From Roseomonas genomospecies 6 (lineage in GTDB: Bacteria > Pseudomonadota > Alphaproteobacteria > Azospirillales > Azospirillaceae), in NCBI RefSeq assembly GCF_008365375.1, contig NZ_QOKW01000034.1, positions 1 through 58,739 on the forward strand: a stretch of DNA of 58,739 nucleotides, written 5' to 3'. A model generated the notes under the pieces. The model was not told the DNA's origin and ran no database searches. It saw only the letters and a list, made by a program, of their open reading frames with translations. Positions within the stretch are counted from its first letter, which is position 1, and the number at the start of each line of letters is the position of its first letter. Both the position numbers and the translations under genes were made by a program. Positions 9,550 through 17,597 of the stretch are shown piece after piece.

Positions 9550-10713
9550 ATGTCCGAAACACCCCCTTTTCCCACCCCCGCCCTCCTCACCGCCCTTCTG
9601 GAGGCCGAGCGCGCGCTCGGACGGCTGGCGGAGGTCGCGCAGGCTCCGGAGCGGCGCCGGCGTCTCTGGGCCGACGCGGCGCGGCGGGAATCCTGCGCGG
9701 CGGCGCGGCTCGACGGCGTGGCGGTGGACCCGGCGGAGTTTCTGGTCGCCACCATCGGCACCGACCTCGTTCCCACCGCCGGGCGGGGGGCGGCGCAGTC
9801 CGTCCGCGCGCTGTGGCAGGGCGCCCTGTTCACGCAAGGCGTCATCGCGGCCCCCGCCCGCCGCGGGGGCAACGCCCGCGCGCCGGTGTCATACCCCGGG
9901 GCCGCCGGAGCCGCCGCCGACGCCTGGCGCGCGGTGGCGGACCTGGAAGCCGGGCTGGACGGGCTGTCGCCCTTCCCGTTCGATGACGGCGACGGCGACG
10001 GCGAAGCCCCGCCGCTCGCGGACGACGCTCCGCCGGCCTGGACGCTGGGTTGGACGGAGGCGCTGTGGCGCTGCCTTCAGGCGGAGGTGTCGGGCCGCGA
10101 CCCCGGACGGCTGGCCTTCTCGGCGGACCGGGAGGCGGAGGCGGCCACCCTGCTCAAGCGGCTGGACATGGCCGGGGAGTCGCCGGCCCTGCTGGGCGGT
10201 GTGGGGATGCTGGCCGAACTGCTGCGCCCGGCTCCCGATCTGCGGATTCCGGCCTGGGCCGTGCCCTCGGCCCGGTTGATGGGCGCTCTGGCGGTGGCGC
10301 GCTGCTGCCGGGTGCCGAACGTCTGGCTGCCCATGTCCGTCTCCCTGCACGCCGACCGCACCGCCGCCGGCCTCGCCGCGCGCGGGCGGGACGAGGGATG
10401 GCGGCTTTGGCTGGCCGACATGGTGGCGGAGACCGCGCGGCGGGAGCGGGAGCGCGCCCTGTCCCTGGATCGCACCGCGGACGGCTGGCGGCAGCGCGTG
10501 GGGGCGAAGCGCCGCAATTCCCGCCTCCCGGACATCCTCGATTTCCTGTTCGAGGAGCCGGCGGTCACCGTGCGGCGGGTGCAGAAGCGGCTGGGCAGCA
10601 CCTTCCGCGGCGCCCAGCTTCTGGTGGACGAGTTGTTGGAGGCCGGCATCCTGCGCGAGGCGACGAACCGCGCGCTGGACCGCGTGTTCATCGCGGTGGA
10701 CCTGATGCCCTGA
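9550..10713 (+). CDS. DUF1612 / RHE_PE00001-family protein
   Basis: A 387-aa protein resembling the rhizobial RHE_PE00001-type family (DUF1403/DUF1612-like): an N-terminal helical region with WADAARRESCAAARLDG, a central helical domain, and a C-terminal winged helix (ILDFLFEEPAVTVRRVQKRLGSTFRGAQLLVDELLEAGILREATNR) like the one following Fic domains. No Fic HPFxxGN motif is visible, so AMP-transfer activity is not supported. Function is unknown; DNA or protein binding through the C-terminal domain is plausible. The family is often plasmid-borne in rhizobia, which hints at exchange. It converges with the Rrf2 gene 15 bases downstream. Confidence 0.7.
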   Translation: MSETPPFPTPALLTALLEAERALGRLAEVAQAPERRRRLWADAARRESCAAARLDGVAVDPAEFLVATIGTDLVPTAGRGAAQSVRALWQGALFTQGVIAAPARRGGNARAPVSYPGAAGAAADAWRAVADLEAGLDGLSPFPFDDGDGDGEAPPLADDAPPAWTLGWTEALWRCLQAEVSGRDPGRLAFSADREAEAATLLKRLDMAGESPALLGGVGMLAELLRPAPDLRIPAWAVPSARLMGALAVARCCRVPNVWLPMSVSLHADRTAAGLAARGRDEGWRLWLADMVAETARRERERALSLDRTADGWRQRVGAKRRNSRLPDILDFLFEEPAVTVRRVQKRLGSTFRGAQLLVDELLEAGILREATNRALDRVFIAVDLMP

Positions 10714-10728
10714 ATGGGTGGATGCGGA

Positions 10729-11181
10729 TCAGATGTCGAAATTGACGGGCAGGCCGCCGGTCGCCTGACGATGGCGAAGGGCGTCGGACAGGGTCTGGTT
10801 GTCCAGCACCTGCGCGGTGGCGTCGCGCACCTGCACCATCAGCCAGCGCACCGAGCAGGTGGGCGGATCGATGCAGTCCTCGCAGGGGCGGAAGGAATTC
10901 TTGCTGGCGCAGGGGATGGGCGCCAGATGCCCGTCGATCAGCCGGATCACCTCGCCGAAGGAAATCTCGTCCGCCGGACGCGCCAGACGGTAACCGCCGC
11001 TCTTGCCGCGCTTGGCGAATAGCAACCCGTGCTTGCGCAGCTCCACCAGGATGGCTTCCAGGAACTTGCGCGGGATGTTCTCCCGCTCGGCGATTTCCGC
11101 GATCAGGACGAGTTCGTCGTCCGTCCGTTCGGCCAACATGATCAGCGCGCGCAGGGCGTATTTGGCTTTTTGCGACAGCAT
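10729..11181 (-). CDS. Rrf2-family transcriptional regulator with four-cysteine cluster
   Basis: A 150-aa regulator. MLSQKAKYALRALIMLA is the family N-terminus, the helix-turn-helix is IAEIAERENIPRKFLEAILVELRKHGLL, and the wing is KRGKSGGYRLARP. The dimerisation/ligand segment carries C91, C100, C103 and C109 (C-x8-C-x2-C-x5-C), more than the three Fe-S ligands of IscR or RirA. Known relatives sense Fe-S status, NO or sulfur. I start at 11181, where the family begins; the frame continues 42 codons further upstream without resemblance. It is divergent from an MBL hydrolase gene, which is its likeliest target together with itself. Confidence 0.85.
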   Translation of the reverse strand: MLSQKAKYALRALIMLAERTDDELVLIAEIAERENIPRKFLEAILVELRKHGLLFAKRGKSGGYRLARPADEISFGEVIRLIDGHLAPIPCASKNSFRPCEDCIDPPTCSVRWLMVQVRDATAQVLDNQTLSDALRHRQATGGLPVNFDI

Positions 11182-11336
11182 TCGGTCCGGCACCGCCCCC
11201 CGCGGCGGAATGGGATAAAGATAAAGTGCCCTCCATATAGCCGCGTTGCCCAGGAATTGGTACCGGTTCTTGCCCTGGAAATCGGCGGCGCGTAAGGTCG
11301 AACCCAATCGACCTCAGACCGGCGTAAGGACGCGGC

Positions 11337-11969
11337 ATGCAGACCATCATCGTTCCCGTCACCCCGTTCCAGCAGAACTGCACGCTGCTCTGGTGCCCGG
11401 AGACGATGAAGGGCGCCGCCGTCGACCCCGGGGGCGACATCCCCCGCATCCTGCGCGCCGCCCAGTCGAAGGGCGTGACGCTGGAGAAGATCCTGGTCAC
11501 CCACGGCCACATCGACCATGCGGGCGCCGTCGCCGACCTCGCCGACGAGTTGAAGCTGCCCGTCGAGGGGCCGCACCGCGAGGACCAGTTCTGGATCGAC
11601 GGCATGCCGATGCAGAGCCAGATGTTCGGCTTCCCGCCGGTCCGCTCCTTCACGCCGGACCGCTGGCTGGAGGAGGGTGACACGGTGACGGTCGGCAACC
11701 TGACGCTGGACGTCCACCACTGCCCGGGCCACACGCCGGGCCATGTGGTCTTCGTGCACAAGCCCAGCAGGATCGCCATCGTCGGCGACGTGCTGTTCCA
11801 GGGCTCCATCGGCCGCACCGACTTCCCCAAGGGCAACCACGGCGACCTGATCGACTCGATCCGCACCAAGCTGTTCCCCCTGGGCGACGACGTGACCTTC
11901 ATCCCCGGCCACGGTCCGACCTCCACCATAGGGGAAGAGCGGCTGTACAACCCCTTCCTCACCGATTGA
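11337..11969 (+). CDS. MBL-fold metallohydrolase (GloB/YcbL-like)
   Basis: A 210-aa metallo-beta-lactamase-fold hydrolase. The metal motif T-H-x-H-x-D-H is H56, H58, D60 and H61, followed by HHCPGHTPGHVVF (second metal histidine), IVGDVLFQGSIGRTDFP (bridging aspartate) and FIPGHGPTSTIGEER (last histidine). The size and motifs fit the glyoxalase-II-like YcbL group, which hydrolyses thioesters; persulfide dioxygenase (ETHE1) is less likely given the short length. AAGGA precedes the ATG. It is divergent from an Rrf2 regulator, suggesting control by a sulfur or redox signal. Confidence 0.88.
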   Translation: MQTIIVPVTPFQQNCTLLWCPETMKGAAVDPGGDIPRILRAAQSKGVTLEKILVTHGHIDHAGAVADLADELKLPVEGPHREDQFWIDGMPMQSQMFGFPPVRSFTPDRWLEEGDTVTVGNLTLDVHHCPGHTPGHVVFVHKPSRIAIVGDVLFQGSIGRTDFPKGNHGDLIDSIRTKLFPLGDDVTFIPGHGPTSTIGEERLYNPFLTD

Positions 11970-11977
11970 GGGTGCGC

Positions 11978-12039
11978 TTGACCTCTTGCCCGATGCATGC
12001 ATCCGCATCACGATGAATGCAGGCCGATTGGAGCATGGC
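11978..12039 (+). promoter_or_regulatory. probable ccdAB promoter/operator with 12-bp palindrome
   Basis: TTGACC at 11978-11983 could serve as a -35 box. A perfect palindrome GATGCATGCATC lies at 11992-12003, where the spacer of a promoter would be. CcdA-type antitoxins autorepress by binding such palindromes, so this is a plausible operator. The -10 box is not clear. GGAG at 12030 is the ribosome site for ccdA. Confidence 0.5.
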
Positions 12040-12333
12040 ATGAGCCACATACAGAGGGCCGAGACGGGATACGATGTCGACGCGTCCAAGAAGCGCATCG
12101 ACATCACCGTGAACGAGGATCTGGTGCGCATCGCCCAGACCTACACCGACAACCTTTCAGGCACCATCGAAGCTCTGTTGGCCGAATGGGCACAGGCGGA
12201 GCGCCGGAAAAGAGACGAAGACCACGAGCACCGGCGCAAGGTGGTCGAATCCTGGAACGAATTCGACGAACGGCACGGACGCTTCGCGGACGAGTGGAAC
12301 GGCGCCTTCATGCCGGACGAAGACGCGCGCTGA
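12040..12333 (+). CDS. ccdA: CcdA-type antitoxin
   Basis: A 97-aa antitoxin. The N-terminal part (YDVDASKKRIDITVNEDLVRIAQTYTDNLSGTIEALLAEWAQ) is a ribbon-helix-helix DNA-binding domain; the acidic and aromatic C-terminus (VVESWNEFDERHGRFADEW) is the toxin-binding tail of CcdA, where ...WN...F...G.F.DE is conserved. I chose the ATG at 12040 because GGAG is six bases upstream; two earlier in-frame ATGs add residues unlike the family. The stop overlaps the ccdB start (ATGA), as expected for a coupled antitoxin-toxin pair. Confidence 0.9.
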   Translation: MSHIQRAETGYDVDASKKRIDITVNEDLVRIAQTYTDNLSGTIEALLAEWAQAERRKRDEDHEHRRKVVESWNEFDERHGRFADEWNGAFMPDEDAR

Positions 12334-12647
12334 TGGCCCAGTTCGACGTTCATCGCAACCCTGGCCGAACCAGGGACGCGGTACCCTATGTCCTGATTGT
12401 TCAGGGCGACCGCTGGGAAGGGCGGCCCGAGCGGGTCGTCGTTCCTCTGGTTCTGTCAAGCGAGGTACGGCACCGGGACGCGGCCCTGAACCCCGACTTC
12501 ATCATCGACGGCGTTTCGGTCGTCATGAACCCGCTTCAGACCGCAACCATCCCGACGCGGGTCCTCGGCCCCGTGGTCGCCAGTCTCGATTCCGAGCATT
12601 TGCGGGTCATCGCCGCTCTTGATGCCCTGATCGCCCAAGGGCGGTAG
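12333..12647 (+). CDS. ccdB: CcdB-type gyrase-poisoning toxin
   Basis: A 104-aa toxin beginning MAQFDVHRNPG, with the CcdB features VPYVLIVQGD in strand 2, RVVVPLV and a C-terminal helix LRVIAALDALIAQGR. CcdB family toxins bind GyrA and trap cleaved DNA. The usual C-terminal W-G-I tail that contacts gyrase in F-plasmid CcdB is not present; the protein ends QGR. Its activity should therefore not be assumed. It is translationally coupled to ccdA. The pair is chromosomal-type with nothing plasmid-like nearby. Confidence 0.88.
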   Translation: MAQFDVHRNPGRTRDAVPYVLIVQGDRWEGRPERVVVPLVLSSEVRHRDAALNPDFIIDGVSVVMNPLQTATIPTRVLGPVVASLDSEHLRVIAALDALIAQGR

Positions 12648-12670
12648 GGGCGGCCCTGCGGAGCCGCCCC
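12647..12670. terminator. hairpin between ccdB and the OsmC gene
   Basis: GGGGCGGC at 12647-12654 pairs with GCCGCCCC at 12663-12670 around an 8-base loop. It lies between convergent genes and overlaps the last base of the ccdB stop codon. There is no U-tract, so intrinsic termination is uncertain. Confidence 0.5.
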
Positions 12671-12684
12671 GTCCGGGAGAACCC

Positions 12685-13200
12685 TCACCCCTGCCCCGTC
12701 TCGATGGACAGCGACATCGGCGGCGGGTTGGCCAGCGTCTGGTAGACGACGCAATAGCGTTCCGTCAGCTTGGTCAGGGTGGCGATGCGCTCCGCCGGCT
12801 CGTCGGTGTCCAGGTCGAAGCGCAGGCGGATGGCGCGGAAACCGACCGGCGCGTCCTTCGCCACGCCCAGCGTGCCGCGGAAATCCAGGTCGCCTTCCGC
12901 CGACACGGTGCCGCCGCGCAGCTTGAACTCCAACGCCGTGGCGACCGCCTTCAGCGTCACGCCGGCGCAGGCCACCAGCGCCTCCAGCAGCATGTCGCCG
13001 GAACAGGCCTGCGTGCCCGGCCCGCCGGTCGCCGGGTGAAGACCGGCCTCCACCAGCGCGCGGCCCGTCTCCACCTTGCAGGCGATGCCGCTGTCGTCCA
13101 GCGCGCCGCGGGCCTTCAGCGTGACCACCGCCGAGTCCGGCGCGTCCTTGTACTTGTCCTTCAGCGGCGCCTGGAGCGCGCGCAGATCCTGTGCATCCAT
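12685..13200 (-). CDS. OsmC-family protein
   Basis: A 171-aa OsmC/Ohr-fold protein. Thiol peroxidases of this fold reduce organic hydroperoxides using two cysteines; here C78 (EALVACAGVTLKAVA) and C150 (TERYCVVYQTL) sit at the canonical positions, with an additional C66 in QACSGD. The family includes peroxidases and proteins of unknown role, so enzymatic activity is probable but unproven. It converges with ccdB and is divergent from the TRAP solute-binding gene. Confidence 0.88.
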   Translation of the reverse strand: MDAQDLRALQAPLKDKYKDAPDSAVVTLKARGALDDSGIACKVETGRALVEAGLHPATGGPGTQACSGDMLLEALVACAGVTLKAVATALEFKLRGGTVSAEGDLDFRGTLGVAKDAPVGFRAIRLRFDLDTDEPAERIATLTKLTERYCVVYQTLANPPPMSLSIETGQG

Positions 13201-13389
13201 ACCCGTGCGTTTCCTCTTCGCGGATCGGTTTCTTTATTGTGCGCAGAGCGGATGATGAACCGCCGCAATGGTTCAGGCAATGCCCAAAGCGAAGCCCAGC
13301 TCCGCGGCGGGGGCCACTGGCCCGCCGGGATGTTTTCGGCTAAGACCGGTCGCATAATCATAAGGAATGGGAAGGGAGATTCCCCCGCC

Positions 13390-14496
13390 ATGAAACGTCG
13401 TTCCTTTCTGACCGCCACCACCACCGGCATGGCCGCCGGTCTGGCCGCCAGCGCCGTCGTCGCGGCGCCGGCCATCGCGCAGAGCCAGCCCGAGATCAAG
13501 TGGCGCATGGCGTCGAGCTACCCCAAGAGCCTCGACACCATCTTCGGCGGGGCGGAGCTGATCGCCCGCCGGGTCGCCGCCGCGACGGACAACAGGTTCC
13601 AGATCCGCACCTTCGCGGCAGGCGAGATCGTTCCGGCGCTTCAGGTGCTGGACGCGGTGCAGAACGGCACGGTCGAGTGCGGCCAATCCGCCGCCTATTT
13701 CTACATCGGCAAGGACCCGACCTTCTGCTTCGACACCGCCATGCCCTTCGGCCTGAACACGCGCCAGCACATCGCCTGGATGATGCACGGCGGCGGGCTG
13801 GAGCTGATGCGGGAGCTGTTCCGGGACCACAACATCCACAACATCCCCGCCGGCAACACGACGGCCCAGATGGGCGGCTGGTTCCGCAAGGAAATCAAGA
13901 CGGTGGAGGATCTCAGCGGTCTCAAGATGCGGGTCGGCGGGCTGGCCGGGCAGATCATGGGCAAGCTGGGTCTCGTCCCGCAGCAGATCGGCGGCGGCGA
14001 CATCTACCCGGCGCTGGAGCGCGGCACCATCGACGCGGCGGAGTTCGTCGGCCCCTACGACGACGAGAAGCTGGGCTTCCACAAGGTCGCCAAATACTAC
14101 TACTCGCCGGGCTGGTGGGAAGGCTCCGCCCAGATCCCGCTGATGATCAACATCACGGCGTGGGAACAGCTTCCGGAGTCCTACAAGACCATCCTGGAGC
14201 AGGCCTGCTGGGAGGCCAACACCTGGATGATCGCCAAGTACGACGCCGTCAACGCCGCGGCGCTGAAGCGTCTGGTGGCCGGCGGCGCCCAGCTCCGCGC
14301 CTTCCCGCGCGACGTCATGATGGCCTGCGAGAAGATCGCCAACGAGCTTTACGACGAGCTGTCGGCCAAGAACCCCCGCTTCAAGAAGGTCTACGAGGCG
14401 TGGAAGCCCTTCCGCGACGAGGAGCGGCTGTGGTTCCGCGTCGCCGAGAACGCCTTCGATTCCTACGTCTATTCCCAGTCGGCGCAGCGCCGCTGA
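13390..14496 (+). CDS. TRAP transporter solute-binding protein, Tat-exported (DctP/TakP-like)
   Basis: A 368-aa periplasmic receptor. MKRRSFLTATTTG is a twin-arginine signal followed by a hydrophobic stretch ending ...AAPAIAQ. The mature part has DctP-family features: SSYPKSLDTIFGGAELIARRVAAATDNRFQI, GQSAAYFYIGKD, LKMRVGGLAGQIMGKLG and DAAEFVGPYDDEKLGFHK. The group resembles 2-oxoacid (TakP) or aromatic/mannitol TRAP receptors; I cannot fix the ligand. No DctQ or DctM membrane subunit is in the window, so it works with a distant transporter or as an orphan. A strong terminator follows. Confidence 0.9.
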   Translation: MKRRSFLTATTTGMAAGLAASAVVAAPAIAQSQPEIKWRMASSYPKSLDTIFGGAELIARRVAAATDNRFQIRTFAAGEIVPALQVLDAVQNGTVECGQSAAYFYIGKDPTFCFDTAMPFGLNTRQHIAWMMHGGGLELMRELFRDHNIHNIPAGNTTAQMGGWFRKEIKTVEDLSGLKMRVGGLAGQIMGKLGLVPQQIGGGDIYPALERGTIDAAEFVGPYDDEKLGFHKVAKYYYSPGWWEGSAQIPLMINITAWEQLPESYKTILEQACWEANTWMIAKYDAVNAAALKRLVAGGAQLRAFPRDVMMACEKIANELYDELSAKNPRFKKVYEAWKPFRDEERLWFRVAENAFDSYVYSQSAQRR

Positions 14497-14504
14497 AAAA
14501 GGCA

Positions 14505-14532
14505 CGGCCCCTCCCTTCGAAGGGAGGGGCCG
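14505..14532. terminator. bidirectional intrinsic terminator
   Basis: A 28-base perfect palindrome (centre TCGA) is followed by TTTT at 14533 on the plus strand and preceded by AAAAA at about 14496 for the minus strand. It serves the convergent TRAP-receptor and actP genes. Confidence 0.9.
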
Positions 14533-14546
14533 TTTTCCTCACGCGG

Positions 14547-16229
14547 TCAGTGCGAGACCGCGCCGGCCGCGCCCAGGCCGGTTTCCGAACGGATGTACTG
14601 GTACTCGTAGGCCTTCGCCTCCGCCGCCGCCCGCGCGCTGCGGTCGGTGACGGAGAACAGCCAGGTCGTCACGAAGGCGATGGTCATCGAGAACAGCGCC
14701 GGATGCTCGTACGGGAAGATCGGCGCCGGGAACTTGAAGACGCTGACCCACACGGTCGGCCCCAGGACCACGAAGGCGACGCAGCTCACCAGACCGGCGA
14801 AGCCGCCGATGAAGGCGCCGCGGGTGGTCAGACCCTTCCAGAAGATCGACAGGATCAGCACCGGGAAGTTCACCGACGACGCCAAGCCGAAGGCCAGCCC
14901 CACCATGAAGGCGATGTTCTGGTTCTCGAACAGCAGGCCCAGCGTGATGGCGATGACGCCCAGGGCCAGCGTGGCGGCGCGCGACACGCGGATCTCCGAC
15001 GCCTCGGTGGCGTTGCCCTTCTTGATGACGCGGGCGTAGAGGTCGTGGCTGACCGCCGACGCGCCGGCCAGCGTCAGGCCCGCGACCACCGCCAGGATGG
15101 TGGCGAAGGCGACCGCCGAGATGAAGCCCAGGAAGATGTTGCCGCCGATGGCCTTGGACAGGTGGATGGCCGCCATGTTGCCGCCGCCCAGGATCTTGCC
15201 CGCCGCGTCCAGATAGGCCGGGTTGGTGCCGACGATCACGATGGCCAGGAAGCCGATGGTCACCGTCAGGATGAAGAAGTAGCCGATGAAGCCGGTGGCG
15301 TAGACGACCGACTTGCGCGCCTCCTTCGCGTCCGGAACGGTGAAGAAGCGCATCAGGATGTGCGGCAGACCCGCCGGGCCGCACATCAGCGCGAGGCTGA
15401 GCGACACCGCGGCGATCGGGTCGGTCATCGCGGCGCTGGGCCGCAGGATGGCGGCATGGGCGGCATGGGCGGACACCGCCTGCTGGAGCAGACGTTCCGG
15501 GTTGAAGCCGAACTGCGCCAGGGCCAGCCCGACCAGCACGGTGCAGCCGCCCAGAAGCATCACCGCCTTGATGATCTGCACCCAGGTCGTGGCGAGCATG
15601 CCGCCGAAGGTCACGTACATGATCATCAGCACGCCGACCATGATGACGGCGTAGGTGTATTCCAGGCCGAACAGGAGCTGGATCAGCTTGCCCGCCCCGA
15701 CCATCTGCGCGATCAGGTAGAAGCAGACCACGGTCAGCGACCCGACCGCCGCGAGCGAGCGGATCGGCGTCTGGCCCAGCCGGTAGGACGCCACGTCGGC
15801 GAAGGTGAAGCGGCCCAGGTTGCGCAGCCGCTCGGCGATCAGGAACAGCATCAGCGGCCAGCCGACCAGGAAGCCGATGGTGTAGATCACCCCGTCGAAG
15901 CCCTTGGCGAAGACCATGCCCGACAGGCCGAGGAAGGCCGCCGCCGACATGTAGTCGCCCGCGATGGCCAGCCCGTTCTGGAAGCCGCTGATTCCGCCGC
16001 CCGCGGTGTAGAAGTCCGACGCCGAGCGGGTGCGCTTGGAGGCCCAATAGGTGATGCCCAGAGTGCCGGCGACGAACAGCAGGAACATGACGATGGCCGT
16101 CACGTTGACCGGCTGGCGCTCCACCGCGCCGTCGATGGCGGCGGCGAAGGCGGGCGCCGCGATCAGCGCCGGCAGAAGCGCGGCGGAGGCGACGGCGACG
16201 GGGGTGGCGAGAAGACGCGCGGCGCTCAT
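14547..16229 (-). CDS. actP: cation/acetate symporter ActP
   Basis: A 560-aa sodium:solute symporter (SSF) with about 13-14 membrane helices and a cleavable-looking N-terminal hydrophobic stretch. Family landmarks are YWASKRTRSASDFYTAGGGISGFQNGLAIAGDYMSAAAFLGLSGM, AFATILAVVAGLTLAGASAVSHDLY and the long AGLPHILMRFFTVPDAKEARKSV. It imports acetate and other short carboxylates with a cation. Its start overlaps the stop of the DUF485 gene by four bases, which is the standard yjcH-actP arrangement. No acs gene is present in the window. Confidence 0.93.
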   Translation of the reverse strand: MSAARLLATPVAVASAALLPALIAAPAFAAAIDGAVERQPVNVTAIVMFLLFVAGTLGITYWASKRTRSASDFYTAGGGISGFQNGLAIAGDYMSAAAFLGLSGMVFAKGFDGVIYTIGFLVGWPLMLFLIAERLRNLGRFTFADVASYRLGQTPIRSLAAVGSLTVVCFYLIAQMVGAGKLIQLLFGLEYTYAVIMVGVLMIMYVTFGGMLATTWVQIIKAVMLLGGCTVLVGLALAQFGFNPERLLQQAVSAHAAHAAILRPSAAMTDPIAAVSLSLALMCGPAGLPHILMRFFTVPDAKEARKSVVYATGFIGYFFILTVTIGFLAIVIVGTNPAYLDAAGKILGGGNMAAIHLSKAIGGNIFLGFISAVAFATILAVVAGLTLAGASAVSHDLYARVIKKGNATEASEIRVSRAATLALGVIAITLGLLFENQNIAFMVGLAFGLASSVNFPVLILSIFWKGLTTRGAFIGGFAGLVSCVAFVVLGPTVWVSVFKFPAPIFPYEHPALFSMTIAFVTTWLFSVTDRSARAAAEAKAYEYQYIRSETGLGAAGAVSH

Positions 16230-16537
16230 CGGCCCACCTCTTCCAGCAGGTCGCGGTTCATCGCGTCGTAGCGGCCGTTGGCACGCAGCACGTAGACGCC
16301 GGTCATCAGCGAGCAGAAGACGGTGATGACGATGCCGGCGGCCAGCCCGACCGGGAAGGTCATGCCCTCGGCCAGCGGGCGCGCCAGCAGATCGGGGGCC
16401 AGCGCCGCCGCGAACACGAAGGCGTAGTAGACGGCCAGGACGATCAGCGCCAGCCGCCAGCTGAAGCGCGCGCGGCTCGCCGTCATTTCGGCGAACTTCG
16501 GGTTGGACAGCACCCGCTCGTAAATCTCGTCTGACAT
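16226..16537 (-). CDS. DUF485 membrane protein (YjcH-like), ActP partner
   Basis: A 103-aa protein with two membrane helices (LALIVLAVYYAFVFAAAL and FPVGLAAGIVITVFCSLM) after the family N-terminus YERVLSNPKFAEMTASRARFSW. DUF485 proteins are nearly always encoded just before actP and are thought to be accessory subunits of the symporter. I start at 16537 (MSDEIYERV); the frame extends 23 codons upstream without resemblance. The 230 bases upstream are AT-rich and likely hold the promoter. Confidence 0.92.
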   Translation of the reverse strand: MSDEIYERVLSNPKFAEMTASRARFSWRLALIVLAVYYAFVFAAALAPDLLARPLAEGMTFPVGLAAGIVITVFCSLMTGVYVLRANGRYDAMNRDLLEEVGR

Positions 16538-16767
16538 GTTGTTATCGCTTTTCTTGGAACCCAGGCATTGCGCATCGCAGCAATAACCCTGGGCGCACGG
16601 CAGCAAAAAGCGAAATTAAATTACATCAGGCGGGTAACGGCGAAAATTTCGCTCCAAAACGTCCAAAATTAACCGACAGACGGTTAAACATTAGCCGGGT
16701 GATGGTTGAACCCTGACACCGGAATGCGACAACGGGTCGCGCTGCAACGCAATATAAATCAAGACTG

Positions 16768-17577
16768 CTATCCCGCCGTCCGCCCCTTCAGCCGGACATG
16801 GATCAGGCCGCTGCCGGTGGGGTCGGTCCGGTCGGGTTTCACCATCGCTTCCAACAGCTTCTCGTCGCTCGACCAGTAGGGCACGTACCACAGCCGGTCC
16901 ACGTCCATGACCAGCACCCGATGGGTTTCCGCGTCGTAGGCGCCGAGCGGGGCGATGTGTCCCACCGTGGCGTCGCCGGTCAGCGTGCCCTGGTCGTAGG
17001 CGAGCAGGATGATGTCCGAGGCGTCGCGCTCGTTCTCGTCCAGGATGCGCCGCAACGCCTCCAGCGTCTCCGGCGAGGTGTCCTTCGGCCGGAAGACCTC
17101 AACCGTGGCCTCCAGCCCGAAGGCGTCCACCGACTTCCGCACCAGCCCGGCGAAGTCGCCGAAGGACACCCCGTCCCCATTCTCCGCCGAGGCTGCCTTC
17201 CAGCCGTCGTCGTCCACCTCGTTCAGCACCCGCGTCTGGGTGATCAGCCGGTTGGACGAGAGCGGCGGCAGGCCGCGCAGTGCGTTGATCATCATCGCCA
17301 CGCTGGCGACCGAACAGGCGCTGCCGGTCTGCTGGGCGGTGTAATAGGGCATCAGCGCCCAGAAATCCGGCGCTTCGGCCCGGCGCAGGTAGTCGCGGTC
17401 CCCGGTCATCGGGACGGCGTCCGGCCCGAATTTCGGCTTCGTCTCGCTCTGCGCGTCCTGCGCCCCGACGGCCCCGCCCGTCAGCAGGCCGAAGGCGCAC
17501 AGGGCCAGCAGAGCGATCCGTACCGGTGTCTTCGTCGCAGTGTTCAAAGTGGGTGCGTTCAAAGTGGGTGCGTTCAA
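16768..17577 (-). CDS. phytochelatin-synthase-family papain-like peptidase, secreted
   Basis: About 269 aa. The C-terminal ~220 residues match the prokaryotic phytochelatin synthase domain: catalytic Cys in TGSACSVASVAMMINAL, His in VGHIAPLGAYD and Asp in VMDVDRLWYVPYW. Bacterial members usually cleave glutathione to gamma-Glu-Cys rather than polymerise it. A signal peptide (RIALLALCAFGLLTGGAVGAQ) predicts export to the periplasm. The start is uncertain: no ATG or GTG fits, and three TTG codons within a 15-bp tandem repeat (17577, 17562, 17547) are candidates; AGAGG precedes the first. The lipoprotein gene ends 20 bases upstream, so the two form an operon. Confidence 0.82.
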   Translation of the reverse strand: MNAPTLNAPTLNTATKTPVRIALLALCAFGLLTGGAVGAQDAQSETKPKFGPDAVPMTGDRDYLRRAEAPDFWALMPYYTAQQTGSACSVASVAMMINALRGLPPLSSNRLITQTRVLNEVDDDGWKAASAENGDGVSFGDFAGLVRKSVDAFGLEATVEVFRPKDTSPETLEALRRILDENERDASDIILLAYDQGTLTGDATVGHIAPLGAYDAETHRVLVMDVDRLWYVPYWSSDEKLLEAMVKPDRTDPTGSGLIHVRLKGRTAG

Positions 17578-17587
17578 GGTGGGTGCC
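17543..17587. repeat. three 15-bp tandem repeats at the phytochelatin-synthase start
   Basis: Units at 17543-17557, 17558-17572 and 17573-17587; the first two are identical and the third differs at two bases. On the minus strand each unit contains a TTG and encodes A-P-T-L-N. Copy number therefore changes both the N-terminal length and the number of candidate start codons. Confidence 0.9.
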
Positions 17588-17597
17588 TCTGCCGGCT

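Noticed and set aside
9550..10713. Calling this protein a Fic AMP-transferase
   Set aside because: Only the C-terminal winged helix resembles Fic-associated domains; the HPFxxGN active-site motif is absent.
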